Origin: a virus | Virus record (IMG/VR): IMGVR_UViG_3300030329_004647 | Span: 124,001-188,000 of that record | Direction: 5' to 3' (one strand) | Length of the DNA stretch: 64,000 nucleotides | Part shown: one piece after another, positions 8,912 to 17,068 of the stretch | Layout of the letters: every line of letters starts with the position of its first letter | How positions within the stretch are numbered: position 1 is the first letter of the stretch | Notes under the pieces: generated by a model | The model's database searches: none | What the model saw: only the letters and a program-made list of their open reading frames with translations | Told to the model about the DNA's origin: nothing | Program-made: the position numbers and the translations under genes

Positions 8912-8918
8912 ATAAATA
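8912..8918 (-). promoter_or_regulatory. Putative phage late promoter box TATTTAT
   Basis: Minus-strand TATTTAT within AAATATTTATAATATTATG. Only 6 bases separate the box from the ATG at 8905, so a start point placed as in T4 falls on the start codon. Confidence 0.6.
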
Positions 8919-8923
8919 TTTTG

Positions 8924-9625
8924 TTACTCATTTCTAAACTGCGAAATTAATTCACCGTATAAAACCTTGTATCTTCTAAGGGCCATCCTAATTTCTTTAG
9001 TGGTTAGACCAGTCATTTCTCTTAGGTGATATAGTATTACATTCTTATTAAATTTATTACCTTCACCACCTATAAAAATCCTTTCAAAGTTCTCGAAAAC
9101 ATCAATAAGTGATAATCCTACCTTGTTTTCATTCTCACTAAGTTTGTTTTCTGACATAAATACCTTTAGTTGGCTTATGTAAATTTTTATAAAATCACTA
9201 ATATTACTTTCCTCATCATCGATATGATACACCATGTCATCTCTTTCCTGAACACTAGTGGAAATATCTTCGTAAGATATTTTTCTTTTTAATTCCTTTT
9301 GGTCTTTCATTATTTGTCCCATTAGATAATTTTTACAAATAGTACCAAAATAGGAATAGGCTTTTTTACCTTTCTCAGGTTTAAATTTATCGGCTTTAGT
9401 TATTAAAAAAGATAATGTGTCAGCATGAATGTCTCTAAAATCTAAGTTACGTCTATATAATTTATAACGTCTTATAATACTATCAATCATCTTATTTAGT
9501 GGAGCACGTAAATTATCATTATAAACTTTATTTTTTTCGCTCCAAGTGGTAGCAGTTAGAAAAACTCTAACAGCTGCCTCCTCATTTTCACCGAAGTAAA
9601 GCCCTTGTGTTCTAGGTCTAGGCAT
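8924..9625 (-). CDS. 55: Late transcription sigma factor, gp55-like
   Basis: 233 residues. The central part resembles sigma-70 region 2 as found in T4 gp55: RYKLYRRNLDFRDIHADTL, then KFKPEKGKKAYSYFGTICKN and YLMGQIMKDQKE. The C-terminal part has a helix-turn-helix-like run (LREMTGLTTKEIRMALRRYK), so it is somewhat longer than T4 gp55 (185 residues). In T4, gp55 directs host RNA polymerase to late promoters with help from gp33 and the clamp gp45; neither of those is seen in this window. It lies directly downstream of two glycosyltransferase genes. Its likely target is the TATTTAT box seen before many virion genes. Confidence 0.75.
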   Translation of the reverse strand: MPRPRTQGLYFGENEEAAVRVFLTATTWSEKNKVYNDNLRAPLNKMIDSIIRRYKLYRRNLDFRDIHADTLSFLITKADKFKPEKGKKAYSYFGTICKNYLMGQIMKDQKELKRKISYEDISTSVQERDDMVYHIDDEESNISDFIKIYISQLKVFMSENKLSENENKVGLSLIDVFENFERIFIGGEGNKFNKNVILYHLREMTGLTTKEIRMALRRYKVLYGELISQFRNE

Positions 9626-9631
9626 ACTTAC

Positions 9632-10432
9632 TTACGCTTCTGTTGTCTGATATTTTATTGGTCTATCCTGTGTGAAAAAATATTCTTTTTTAGCTGTGTC
9701 CACCCAAAATTTTGCTTCATTAGGTGAAAGCTTGTGCTTTGGATGGTTTTTATAATCCCAAAAAAGAGAATGCTCTCTCATATTTGTGTGTTTATAACCC
9801 ACCTTAGGTACAGTCATGATTTGAATATCGTTGTATGTAGCTCTTAATAAAAACTCATAAGAAAAAGTTAATTTAATATTAGATTTTAATCCCCCGATAT
9901 CTCTAAAACTTTCTGACCTCATCACCATTCCAGATGTTTGGAAATTTTGGTAATTAAGTAAAGTATTGTTGTCTAGGTACCCCATTTTTTCTGAGAATCC
10001 CATAGCCCATAAAGCTTCATTTGTGAAACCTAAAAATTCATTAGTTTCTGATGTTTCCACTACTAACGGGAAAAATAAATCCACATCTTCATAATAGTCT
10101 ATATATTGTTGTACATTTTTAAACCATATTTTAGAGTACTCATCATCAAACTCTAAAACAGAAAACCAATCTGTTTCTATATTATCCACTCCAAAATTTA
10201 TTTGTCCACTAAATGAAGAATCACCACTATTAAATAAAACATCAACATCTAAATTTTCTGGCTTTTCCCACTCTTCGAAAAATTTTATTATATCATTTTT
10301 AGCTGCATGTACAACTAATATTTTTTTAGGTTTATCAACCTGCTCCTCTAAGCTTTTAATGCATTTGGTAAATAAATTTTTAAACTCACCTGAAACATCA
10401 TTAACTGGTATAATTACTGTAATATCATTCAT
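9632..10432 (-). CDS. Glycosyltransferase, GT2-like (GT-A fold)
   Basis: 266 residues. It begins ITVIIPVND, the usual first strand of a GT2 nucleotide-binding domain, continues with ILVVHAAKNDI and has a DxD-like metal site in WFSVLEFDDEYS at about residue 97. The end contains KHTNMREHSLFWDY. The family transfers a sugar from an activated donor; the sugar and acceptor cannot be read from the sequence. It lies 5 bases from the next glycosyltransferase and just upstream of the late sigma gene, so it is separated from the main glycan island by PhoH and small genes. Confidence 0.7.
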   Translation of the reverse strand: MNDITVIIPVNDVSGEFKNLFTKCIKSLEEQVDKPKKILVVHAAKNDIIKFFEEWEKPENLDVDVLFNSGDSSFSGQINFGVDNIETDWFSVLEFDDEYSKIWFKNVQQYIDYYEDVDLFFPLVVETSETNEFLGFTNEALWAMGFSEKMGYLDNNTLLNYQNFQTSGMVMRSESFRDIGGLKSNIKLTFSYEFLLRATYNDIQIMTVPKVGYKHTNMREHSLFWDYKNHPKHKLSPNEAKFWVDTAKKEYFFTQDRPIKYQTTEA

Positions 10433-10437
10433 TTTAT

Positions 10438-11529
10438 TTAATTTTTAGCTTCTTCCATAACTGGACTTAATTTATTAATCATCATATTGATGTCTTCTAC
10501 TTTTTGAGTTTTAATACTTTCAAAATACCCTAACAAAGAATTCTTTTCTTTTTCTTGTGAAAACATTAAAGGTGTATTGGCTGTTTCATAGTATAACTCT
10601 TCAGGTAAAGTATCCTCCAACCAATTTTTCATATAAGCACCAATCATGTCTACAATTTTTAAATATTCGAATGTCCATAATCCATTATTTTCCGTTAACC
10701 AGTCAGGCTTTAATGTTGGTGCTAATCCGATTACTGGTGTTCCACACTGCATACTTTCTAAAGGAAAAGTACCCCAACCTGAAATTCTATCTACCCAAAC
10801 TGAAACACATGATTCAGAAAGTGATTCTGAAACAGCTTTTCTTGAAATATTTCTAATATCTCTAAAAGTAACCCATCTGTATTGTGGGAATTTAATATAA
10901 AAAGATTTTATAATCTTAACTGTATCTCTAGGGTCTCTAGTATGAATAGAAATTATAGGTTTTTTAGGTTCTTCCGTTTTTTTGAAGTATTCGGGTATGG
11001 AAGGTGTTACCACTTTTATATTTAAACTATTTTCTGTATAAAATTGCTCCAAATATTCTTTTTGTGAAGTAGTAGTAGTAATACAATGGTTTATACCATA
11101 ATTACCCCAACTAAATCCTGGTTGTAAAGTATCAAATTTGTAATCATAAGATTGACATAACATAATACGCGTACAAGGCATATTATTTGTTTGTTCTAAG
11201 ATATGACCAAATTTTTCAGGTATGATTACATAATCTGCTACTCCCACAGCTAAGTCTTGTTCTATAATAGCGTGTGGTAATGAAGAATATTCTTCACCCA
11301 ACCAATCGGTAACTGGTTTGTAATCTTTTTTATCATATAAAATAAAAGCGTTGTAATTATTTTCATTTAATATTTTAACCCATTCATAATTTACAGCTAC
11401 ACTCGCCATAGCTGTACCTTGTGTGTCAGGAGTTATAAAATAAATTTTACTTTCATTTTTATTTATTTTTTCCAGAGCCTCTGTTAATAGGGCTACTTTT
11501 TCTTCTGGTGTTTTTTGTTCGTTTTCCAT
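10438..11529 (-). CDS. Glycosyltransferase, GT4-like (GT-B fold)
   Basis: 363 residues. The C-terminal half has the GT-B donor-site signature GWGTFPLESMQCGTPVIG, with the conserved Glu of the E-x7-E-like region. The N-terminal half has KIYFITPDTQGTAMASVAVNYEW and later CQSYDYKFD and ITTTTSQKEYL, typical acceptor-domain features. The role is transfer of a sugar to an unknown acceptor in the cytoplasm. It forms a pair with the GT2-like gene, with a 5-base gap. No signal peptide or membrane anchor is present, so the acceptor is probably soluble, such as a phage protein or a lipid-linked precursor reached from the cytoplasm. Confidence 0.75.
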   Translation of the reverse strand: MENEQKTPEEKVALLTEALEKINKNESKIYFITPDTQGTAMASVAVNYEWVKILNENNYNAFILYDKKDYKPVTDWLGEEYSSLPHAIIEQDLAVGVADYVIIPEKFGHILEQTNNMPCTRIMLCQSYDYKFDTLQPGFSWGNYGINHCITTTTSQKEYLEQFYTENSLNIKVVTPSIPEYFKKTEEPKKPIISIHTRDPRDTVKIIKSFYIKFPQYRWVTFRDIRNISRKAVSESLSESCVSVWVDRISGWGTFPLESMQCGTPVIGLAPTLKPDWLTENNGLWTFEYLKIVDMIGAYMKNWLEDTLPEELYYETANTPLMFSQEKEKNSLLGYFESIKTQKVEDINMMINKLSPVMEEAKN

Positions 11530-11532
11530 GTT

Positions 11533-11826
11533 TTATGACCTTTTTAATATATTATATTCAATTAATGTGTTAAAAGCTAACCTAAATGGTATGGTAGTTT
11601 TATTTAAAGCTAAGTGTCCCATTTCATTATCCACTTCTTCACCATACCCTAAAAGAGTATCGAGTAACCCTCTAAAAAATTCCCATCTAGGTAAGTTTAT
11701 GTTATTCTTTCCATCTTCTTCTTCTACCATTACAACGTGAGACATTAAAGTATCTACATCTAGATACAGATAATCCTTCCCAATTTTTACTTGTATATCT
11801 CTTAGTTGGGGTTCTTTATTTTTCAT
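11533..11826 (-). CDS. Hypothetical protein, 97 aa
   Basis: No family is recognised. It is acidic in the middle (MVEEEDGKNNINLPRWEFF) and has a hydrophobic, probably helical end (AFNTLIEYNILKRS). It overlaps the upstream gene by 11 bases and is followed after 3 bases by the GT4-like gene, so it is part of the operon. Small size and lack of membrane segments give no further clue. Confidence 0.6.
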   Translation of the reverse strand: MKNKEPQLRDIQVKIGKDYLYLDVDTLMSHVVMVEEEDGKNNINLPRWEFFRGLLDTLLGYGEEVDNEMGHLALNKTTIPFRLAFNTLIEYNILKRS

Positions 11827-12370
11827 TAGTTATAATGTTTTTAATATCTGAAAACTTATCAATCTCAAAGTCCGCCTTGATAGTTTTATTATATTCTGTT
11901 ATTAGTTTTATTGTTTTTTTATTCCCCGCGGTATTCTTTAAAATGTTAGGGTCTGCTGTAATAAAATAATCCGCCTCTTCACAAAGTACAGATAAATCTT
12001 CTAATTTGTAGAATAATATTTTATCAACACAACAACCATATTTTGCAAGAAACCATAAAGTAGCTGCTTTACCTTTTCCTAGTTCGTCAGATAACAAGGT
12101 TATTTTACTATCAGGAAAATCTTTAAAAAATTCATGTAAGAAAGAAAAACAATTTTTTTCTTTTTCCTTAGCAGCTCCAAAAATTTCCATAGAAGCTTCT
12201 ATGTATAAAAATTCTTTCAAACCATCCTCCTCCTCAAACTCAAAAAATTCTTTTAAATTCATATTAGTTATTGGTTCTACAGCCTCTTTTTTGGTGTATT
12301 TTTCATACACCTCTTTCATTTTACCGAAAGTATCTCTTAAAACGTCGTTTAGTGTTATATATATGTTCAT
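11816..12370 (-). CDS. HAD-fold protein with degenerate catalytic motifs
   Basis: 184 residues. The layout follows small HAD phosphatases of the 5'(3')-deoxyribonucleotidase type. An N-terminal strand IYITLNDVLRDTF stands where the family has FDLDGVLRD, then ITLLSDELGKGKAATLWFLAKYG, and ADYFITADPNIL where the family has ADIFIDDxPENL. Both catalytic Asp of motif I are replaced (Thr6 and Asn8), and the Asp pair of motif IV is Thr-Ala. It should therefore fold like a HAD enzyme but lack phosphotransfer chemistry, perhaps keeping ligand binding or a structural role. It starts directly after PhoH with no gap. The homology call is from motif layout only. Confidence 0.55.
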   Translation of the reverse strand: MNIYITLNDVLRDTFGKMKEVYEKYTKKEAVEPITNMNLKEFFEFEEEDGLKEFLYIEASMEIFGAAKEKEKNCFSFLHEFFKDFPDSKITLLSDELGKGKAATLWFLAKYGCCVDKILFYKLEDLSVLCEEADYFITADPNILKNTAGNKKTIKLITEYNKTIKADFEIDKFSDIKNIITNEK

Positions 12371-13105
12371 TTATCCTATAGAGTCAAACACTCTTTCTAT
12401 TTTAGCAATTAATGGATTTCTTACTACATCCGCTTTATTAAATTGTACACAACCAATCCCATCTATGTCTTGAAAGTGGTCCATAAGAAAAGTAAGACCG
12501 TTTCCACCTTTAGAATCTTGCTGTCTTTCGTCACCTAAAAATATCATTTTAGAATCTTTACCTAGTCTAGTCATTATAGTTCTCATATTTTCTTGTGATA
12601 TGTTTTGTGCTTCATCTACAATTATAATAGACCTATCTAGATTAATTCCCCTCATATACGCTATAGGCATCTCTTCAATAGTTTTTAACTCTCTAAGTCT
12701 CTGAGTAATAGCCTGTCCCACCAATTTTTCAAAATTATGGACAAATGAAAACATAAAAGGCTCCATCTTCTCTCTTAATCCACCTTTTAAAAACCCAATT
12801 TCTTCATTTTTTAAAGTAGTCACTGATTTTACGATTACCACTTTTTTATATTTCCTGTATCGTTTTATTAACTTTAAAGCTTCTGCACACGCTAAATACG
12901 TTTTACCAGTACCAGCTGGCCCAGAACAAATAGTCACTTCATTTTCTTTTATAGAATTTACTAATTTTTTTTGATTTCCTGTTTTACATTTAACACTAAT
13001 TGTCATAGTGTCAGTCATTCTAGTTTCCTCAGTATTATTCTGATAAATCCATGCTTCGACCTCTTCTTGTTCTTCTCTACTTAATCTTTTACTTCTTTTA
13101 CTCAT
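12371..13105 (-). CDS. phoH: PhoH-like ATPase
   Basis: 244 residues. The Walker A motif SGPAGTGKT is at residues 61-69, followed by KKVVIVKSVTTL, then GFLKGGLREKMEPF, the Walker B stretch SIIIVDEAQNIS and the sensor region MIFLGDERQQDSKGGNGL. This is the full PhoH signature set, in a protein of typical phage length. PhoH proteins are P-loop ATPases related to the N-terminal domain of superfamily 1 helicases and are common in marine phages; their function in infection is not settled. It is coupled to an upstream 57-residue gene by a short overlap and is followed directly by the degenerate HAD gene. Confidence 0.9.
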   Translation of the reverse strand: MSKRSKRLSREEQEEVEAWIYQNNTEETRMTDTMTISVKCKTGNQKKLVNSIKENEVTICSGPAGTGKTYLACAEALKLIKRYRKYKKVVIVKSVTTLKNEEIGFLKGGLREKMEPFMFSFVHNFEKLVGQAITQRLRELKTIEEMPIAYMRGINLDRSIIIVDEAQNISQENMRTIMTRLGKDSKMIFLGDERQQDSKGGNGLTFLMDHFQDIDGIGCVQFNKADVVRNPLIAKIERVFDSIG

Positions 13106-13271
13106 TTATAGTTTCTTTTTTAGTGTTTACTGTTATTACGCAAGGTATAGTCTCAATTCGTTCCATAAATTTACCGTAGATTACTTCAAATCTCTCATGT
13201 CTACTTACTAAACTAAAGGGAACCATTGGTTCTCCATGACCATAACTTACCATGTCCCATAATTCATACAT
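13098..13271 (-). CDS. Small protein, 57 aa, translationally coupled
   Basis: The reading frame runs from ATG at 13271 to TAA at 13098 and encodes MYELWDMVSYGHGEPMVPFS and 37 further residues, ending TKKETINE. Its ATG overlaps the stop of the upstream dehydrogenase gene as TAATG, and its own end overlaps the start of PhoH by 8 bases. Such overlaps at both ends are strong evidence for a translated gene. The gap it fills (165 bases) would otherwise be the only long one in this operon. No family is recognised. Confidence 0.65.
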   Translation of the reverse strand: MYELWDMVSYGHGEPMVPFSLVSRHERFEVIYGKFMERIETIPCVITVNTKKETINE

Positions 13272-14149
13272 TATATTTCATTTTTTTCAAGGTTATTAAT
13301 TATTGCTCTACCTTCCATTTTTTCCCAATCCTTGTTAGTCCTAACCATTGTATTAGTGTTATGTGTAGCATCTAACATAGGTGTTTTTATTAAAAGTTTA
13401 TTAGCTTCATGTCTTAACGCTAATAAATCTTTAGGAAAACAATGACCACCAAACCCAAAGTCACCATCTGGCCCAGGAACATTCCAATGTGAGTAACCTA
13501 AACGTTCATCTAATTTAGCATACTCAATTACTTTATCGTAATCAACACCTAACCCTTTACAAACATTATACATTTCATTTGCAAAAGACACTTTAGTAGC
13601 TAAAAAAGTATTAGTTAGATATTTTACCATTTCTGCATATGTAGAATCTGTTTTTACTACATGTACTTTTGGAAAAGCTTTAGAAAAAATAGGTTTAACT
13701 TTAGCGGTAACCTCATTAGGACCACCTAGAATTATTCGGTTTTGATTTTTATAGTCTTCTATTGAATTCGCTTCAGTTAGAAATTCTGGATTATATACTA
13801 AAGATACTCTATTAAATCCTTTTTGTAGTTTTTTAGTAGTTCCAGGGGGTATAGTAGATTTAAGAACAATTGTTCTAGTTTCGTTTCCATAATAATCTTT
13901 AATATCACAATAGTTATTTATTTCACTTAAAACCTCTTCCACAATACCAGTATAACACTTACCCTCATTATCCATAGGTGTTGGTAGACATAAAAAAATT
14001 ATTTTACACCTCTCAACAATATCAACTAGTGTGTTAGTACTAAATTCTGGTTTGTTTAAATCAAAAGTTAATATATTAAAATATTTTTGAAGACCTTCTT
14101 TAACAGCGGTTCCTACAAAACCCTGTCCAACTATTCCTATTTTATCCAT
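13271..14149 (-). CDS. UDP-glucose/GDP-mannose dehydrogenase-like protein, short form
   Basis: 292 residues. The N-terminal NAD site is IGIVGQGFVGTAV, followed by LCLPTPMD, STIPPGTT, YNPEFLTEANS, KYLTNTFLATKVSFANE and the catalytic Cys loop FGGHCFPKD (Cys237). These are the hallmarks of the UDP-glucose 6-dehydrogenase family, which oxidises a nucleotide hexose to the uronate in two steps. Full-length enzymes have about 390-450 residues; this one lacks most of the C-terminal UDP-binding domain. It may depend on a different substrate-binding mode or use a sugar nucleotide with altered specificity. It overlaps the upstream epimerase gene by 8 bases at the head of the glycan island. Confidence 0.8.
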   Translation of the reverse strand: MDKIGIVGQGFVGTAVKEGLQKYFNILTFDLNKPEFSTNTLVDIVERCKIIFLCLPTPMDNEGKCYTGIVEEVLSEINNYCDIKDYYGNETRTIVLKSTIPPGTTKKLQKGFNRVSLVYNPEFLTEANSIEDYKNQNRIILGGPNEVTAKVKPIFSKAFPKVHVVKTDSTYAEMVKYLTNTFLATKVSFANEMYNVCKGLGVDYDKVIEYAKLDERLGYSHWNVPGPDGDFGFGGHCFPKDLLALRHEANKLLIKTPMLDATHNTNTMVRTNKDWEKMEGRAIINNLEKNEI

Positions 14150-15005
14150 TTTTAATTTGTTCTATATAATTTTTTAAATTTATCTTAGGTTCCCAACCCA
14201 ACTTTTTAGTGTTAGTATTATCTAATATAACAGAAGATAAACGTTCACCCCTTCTTTCAGGAACCAAAACCCAGTTATCAGTAAACATAGAAGCAACATC
14301 TGCTAATTTCCAGTTTTTACCAGTACCTAACATATATTCACTATTAAAACCTTTTTCTATTGTCATAATAATACCATTAATGATATCGTCAATATGTGTA
14401 AAGTCACGTGACTGTGTTCCTGGGGAAACCACTGTTAATGGCTCACCTTTTTTATACTGTCCCTCAAAAATTCCTATTACCGCTTTATAATCACCTTCCA
14501 TAATTTGTTTAGGACCATATACGTTGTAAAAATAAACTATTTCATATTTTAGAGAATACCATTCACCAAAATTTTTAATTAATTCTACATTTTTAGCTTT
14601 AGTCCAAGAATACGGGGATAAATTTTCATCCTTACCATCATTACCAAACTTACTACTAGATGCTGAATAAATTAATTTAACGTTATTTTTATGACAAAAA
14701 TTAACTATTTTCATAGTACCGTAACCATTAGATTTTAAAACATAATCTATATCTTTAAAAGAATTAACAATTCTAGAGTACTCACCAAAATGAAAAATTA
14801 TATCAATATCGGGTTTAACCAATTCATCAATATCCCAAGTATTTCCCTTAATATAATTTACTCGTTTGTCGTTTATGTGGTTTTTAATGTTACCAGTAAA
14901 ATAATTGTCTAAAGAAGTTATATTGATATTTTTATAACGTGATAATAATTCTTCTATAAGTGAAGACCCAATAAATCCTGCTCCACCAGTTACTAATATT
15001 TTCAT
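14142..15005 (-). CDS. NAD-dependent nucleotide-sugar epimerase/dehydratase (extended SDR)
   Basis: 287 residues. The Rossmann motif TGGAGFIG is at residues 6-13. The catalytic YxxxK is YSWTK in SPYSWTKAKN, preceded by the Ser strand IYSASSSKFG. FYNVYGPKQ and RDFTHIDDI are typical of GalE/UDP-glucuronate-epimerase relatives. It acts on a nucleotide sugar; together with the adjacent dehydrogenase it could form or interconvert a UDP-uronate, which is an inference from the pairing. Slightly shorter than usual (310-340). Neighbouring genes abut or overlap on both sides. Confidence 0.8.
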   Translation of the reverse strand: MKILVTGGAGFIGSSLIEELLSRYKNINITSLDNYFTGNIKNHINDKRVNYIKGNTWDIDELVKPDIDIIFHFGEYSRIVNSFKDIDYVLKSNGYGTMKIVNFCHKNNVKLIYSASSSKFGNDGKDENLSPYSWTKAKNVELIKNFGEWYSLKYEIVYFYNVYGPKQIMEGDYKAVIGIFEGQYKKGEPLTVVSPGTQSRDFTHIDDIINGIIMTIEKGFNSEYMLGTGKNWKLADVASMFTDNWVLVPERRGERLSSVILDNTNTKKLGWEPKINLKNYIEQIKNG

Positions 15006-16166
15006 TTATTTATCTATTCTTTTTATGATATCACAAACAAATTTAATATCATCATATGTTAAATTTGGATGATTAGGTAAATATAAAGCTTTATTATCTA
15101 TAATTTCAGCATTTGGAAGTGTTAACTCACCGTAAAGTTTAGAGTAAAATGGTTGTTTGCCCATAGAACCACAAATAAGTGGTCTAACCTCTACCCCATT
15201 AGACTCCAATTCCTCAACCAACTTATTTCTATTATTAGAAACATATGGAAAAGCAAAATTAGAGACAAAATAGTCACCAGATTGTTGTGGAAAATATGAT
15301 AAGTCTCCTAATAGTTCATGGTAAATACTGTAATTTTTATGTCTTAACCTAACAGTTTCGTCTAACTTATCAAGTTGTCCTAATCCTATATAAGCTTGTA
15401 AATCAGTTGCTCTCATATTAAATCCAGGCACATAAAAAGTGTATAACCCATTAAAATTACTAACCTCCCACTCATCTCTTAATTTTTTAGTTGAGGTGTC
15501 ACACAAATCTCTATCCCAACCATGACTTCTTAACATGAGAATTAAATCATAAATTTCTTTTTCATTTGTACAAATTAATCCACCTTCAATCGTTGACATG
15601 TGATGACCAAAGTATGTTGAAAAAGTAGACATCAAGCCAAAATTTCCCAAAGTCTTGTCTTGGAATTTAGACCCTAAACTTTCACACACATCTTCTAATA
15701 GTGAAACGTTATATTTTTCACACAAACTTACTATTTTATCCATTTCAGGAACTAATCCTAAAACAGAAACTAATATAAGAGCTTTAGGACTGTCCTTTTT
15801 AAAAATCTCCTCCAAATGATTAAGGTCGACCGATAGATTTTTTAAATCTACATCACATAAAACAGGTTTCAAACCTAATTGTATTACAGGTGATAAATCT
15901 GTAGCCCAAGATAAAGAAGGGACAACCACCTTATCTCCTATGTTTAATAGTCCTTTTTGTACTAGAACATATAACATAATTAAATTTGCTGAGGAACCAG
16001 AGTTGACAAATACACAATGTTTACAACCGAGCCATTTTGCAAATAATTTTTCGAATTCAACAGTCAGTGTATTTTTAGTTAACCTAGGATAAGTTTTTAA
16101 CCATTCTATTAATCTATCAATATCTTTATTGTCGATAGTATCTTTTACTAATTCTATTTTATTCAT
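15006..16166 (-). CDS. PLP-dependent nucleotide-sugar 3-dehydratase, ColD-like
   Basis: 386 residues, DegT/DnrJ/EryC1/StrS fold. SGSSANL binds cofactor phosphate and LLEDVCESLGS holds the pyridine-ring Asp. Where aminotransferases of the family have the Schiff-base Lys, this protein has His: FSTYFGHHMSTIEGG, with the pair at 188-189. That substitution and the surrounding sequence are characteristic of ColD, GDP-4-keto-6-deoxymannose 3-dehydratase, which removes the 3-OH with a Glu and PMP. FGLMSTFST, EIYDLILMLRSHGW and PGFNMRATDLQAYIGLGQL also follow ColD. The gene sits next to GDP-fucose synthase and GDP-mannose dehydratase, which would supply its substrate and act on its product. GDP-colitose synthesis is therefore likely but not proven. 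Confidence 0.8.
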   Translation of the reverse strand: MNKIELVKDTIDNKDIDRLIEWLKTYPRLTKNTLTVEFEKLFAKWLGCKHCVFVNSGSSANLIMLYVLVQKGLLNIGDKVVVPSLSWATDLSPVIQLGLKPVLCDVDLKNLSVDLNHLEEIFKKDSPKALILVSVLGLVPEMDKIVSLCEKYNVSLLEDVCESLGSKFQDKTLGNFGLMSTFSTYFGHHMSTIEGGLICTNEKEIYDLILMLRSHGWDRDLCDTSTKKLRDEWEVSNFNGLYTFYVPGFNMRATDLQAYIGLGQLDKLDETVRLRHKNYSIYHELLGDLSYFPQQSGDYFVSNFAFPYVSNNRNKLVEELESNGVEVRPLICGSMGKQPFYSKLYGELTLPNAEIIDNKALYLPNHPNLTYDDIKFVCDIIKRIDK

Positions 16167-17068
16167 ACGCCTCTAAGATTTGGGTAGGTTTTTACAAAAT
16201 GTTCTATTGTTTCTTTTAAACCCACCTCTATAGGGGTAAATTTAAAGTCTGGTACGTAAGACATTAATTTTTTATTACAACTAGGTTTTCTAAATTGACC
16301 ATCTGGTTTGTCGTCTTGCCATACTACTTTACCATCAAAACCCATGTTATTCACTATCAAATCCACCAAATCTTTAATAGATATTTCGTGTGAGGTTGAA
16401 AAAATTATTGGTTCAGATTCATCGTAATTCTCTAAAGCCCAATTAGTTAACTTACCAATATCTTTTGCGTATATAAATTCTCTTAATGGTTTTCCAGAAC
16501 CCCAGACCTTAAAATCGGTATTATTTTTTTTAGCTAAATAACATTTGTGTATAAGTGACGGTATTACGTGTCCACTATCTAAATTAAAATTATCATTAAG
16601 ACCATATATGTTTGTAGGTATTACACTTACAAAATCTAACTTATACTGGTCTCTATATACTTCAGTTTGTACATCTAACATTCTTTTAGCATAGGCATAA
16701 CCATAATTAGAAGAATGGGGTGCCCCCAAGTGAATCTTTTTTTCTGTTAAAGGGTACTCCACTGAGTCGGGAAATATACAAGTAGACAGGAAAGAAACCA
16801 CTTTCTCTACTTTATATAATCTACAAGCTTCTAATACGTTAGTATTTATCATAATGTTATCATAAAAAAACTCTCCTTTAGCTTTCATATTCCCACCGAC
16901 ACCGCCAACTCTAGCAGCAGCATGAATTACGTGTGTTGGTCGATGAGTTTCAAATATCTTCTTTACATCTGACCACTTTCTTAAGTCACCATCTTTAGAC
17001 CCTAATTTTATTTCCGCGTCTATAGTTGAACCAACTAACCCACTTCCGCCTGTAATTAATCTTTTCAT
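16163..17068 (-). CDS. fcl: GDP-L-fucose synthase / ColC-type epimerase-reductase
   Basis: 301 residues from the ATG at 17068; an in-frame ATG at 17086 would add six residues. The inner start is preferred because it forms an ATGA overlap with the stop of the upstream gene and begins at the NADP strand MKRLITGGSGLVGS. The catalytic set is complete: Ser and Cys in FLSTCIFP, YxxxK in YGYAYAKRM, and the acid/base His in LDSGHVIPSL. PTNIYGLNDNFN is also family typical. The enzyme epimerises C3/C5 and reduces C4 of GDP-4-keto-6-deoxymannose to GDP-fucose; the ColC branch does the analogous step on the 3-deoxy intermediate. Context allows either or both. Confidence 0.9.
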   Translation of the reverse strand: MKRLITGGSGLVGSTIDAEIKLGSKDGDLRKWSDVKKIFETHRPTHVIHAAARVGGVGGNMKAKGEFFYDNIMINTNVLEACRLYKVEKVVSFLSTCIFPDSVEYPLTEKKIHLGAPHSSNYGYAYAKRMLDVQTEVYRDQYKLDFVSVIPTNIYGLNDNFNLDSGHVIPSLIHKCYLAKKNNTDFKVWGSGKPLREFIYAKDIGKLTNWALENYDESEPIIFSTSHEISIKDLVDLIVNNMGFDGKVVWQDDKPDGQFRKPSCNKKLMSYVPDFKFTPIEVGLKETIEHFVKTYPNLRGV

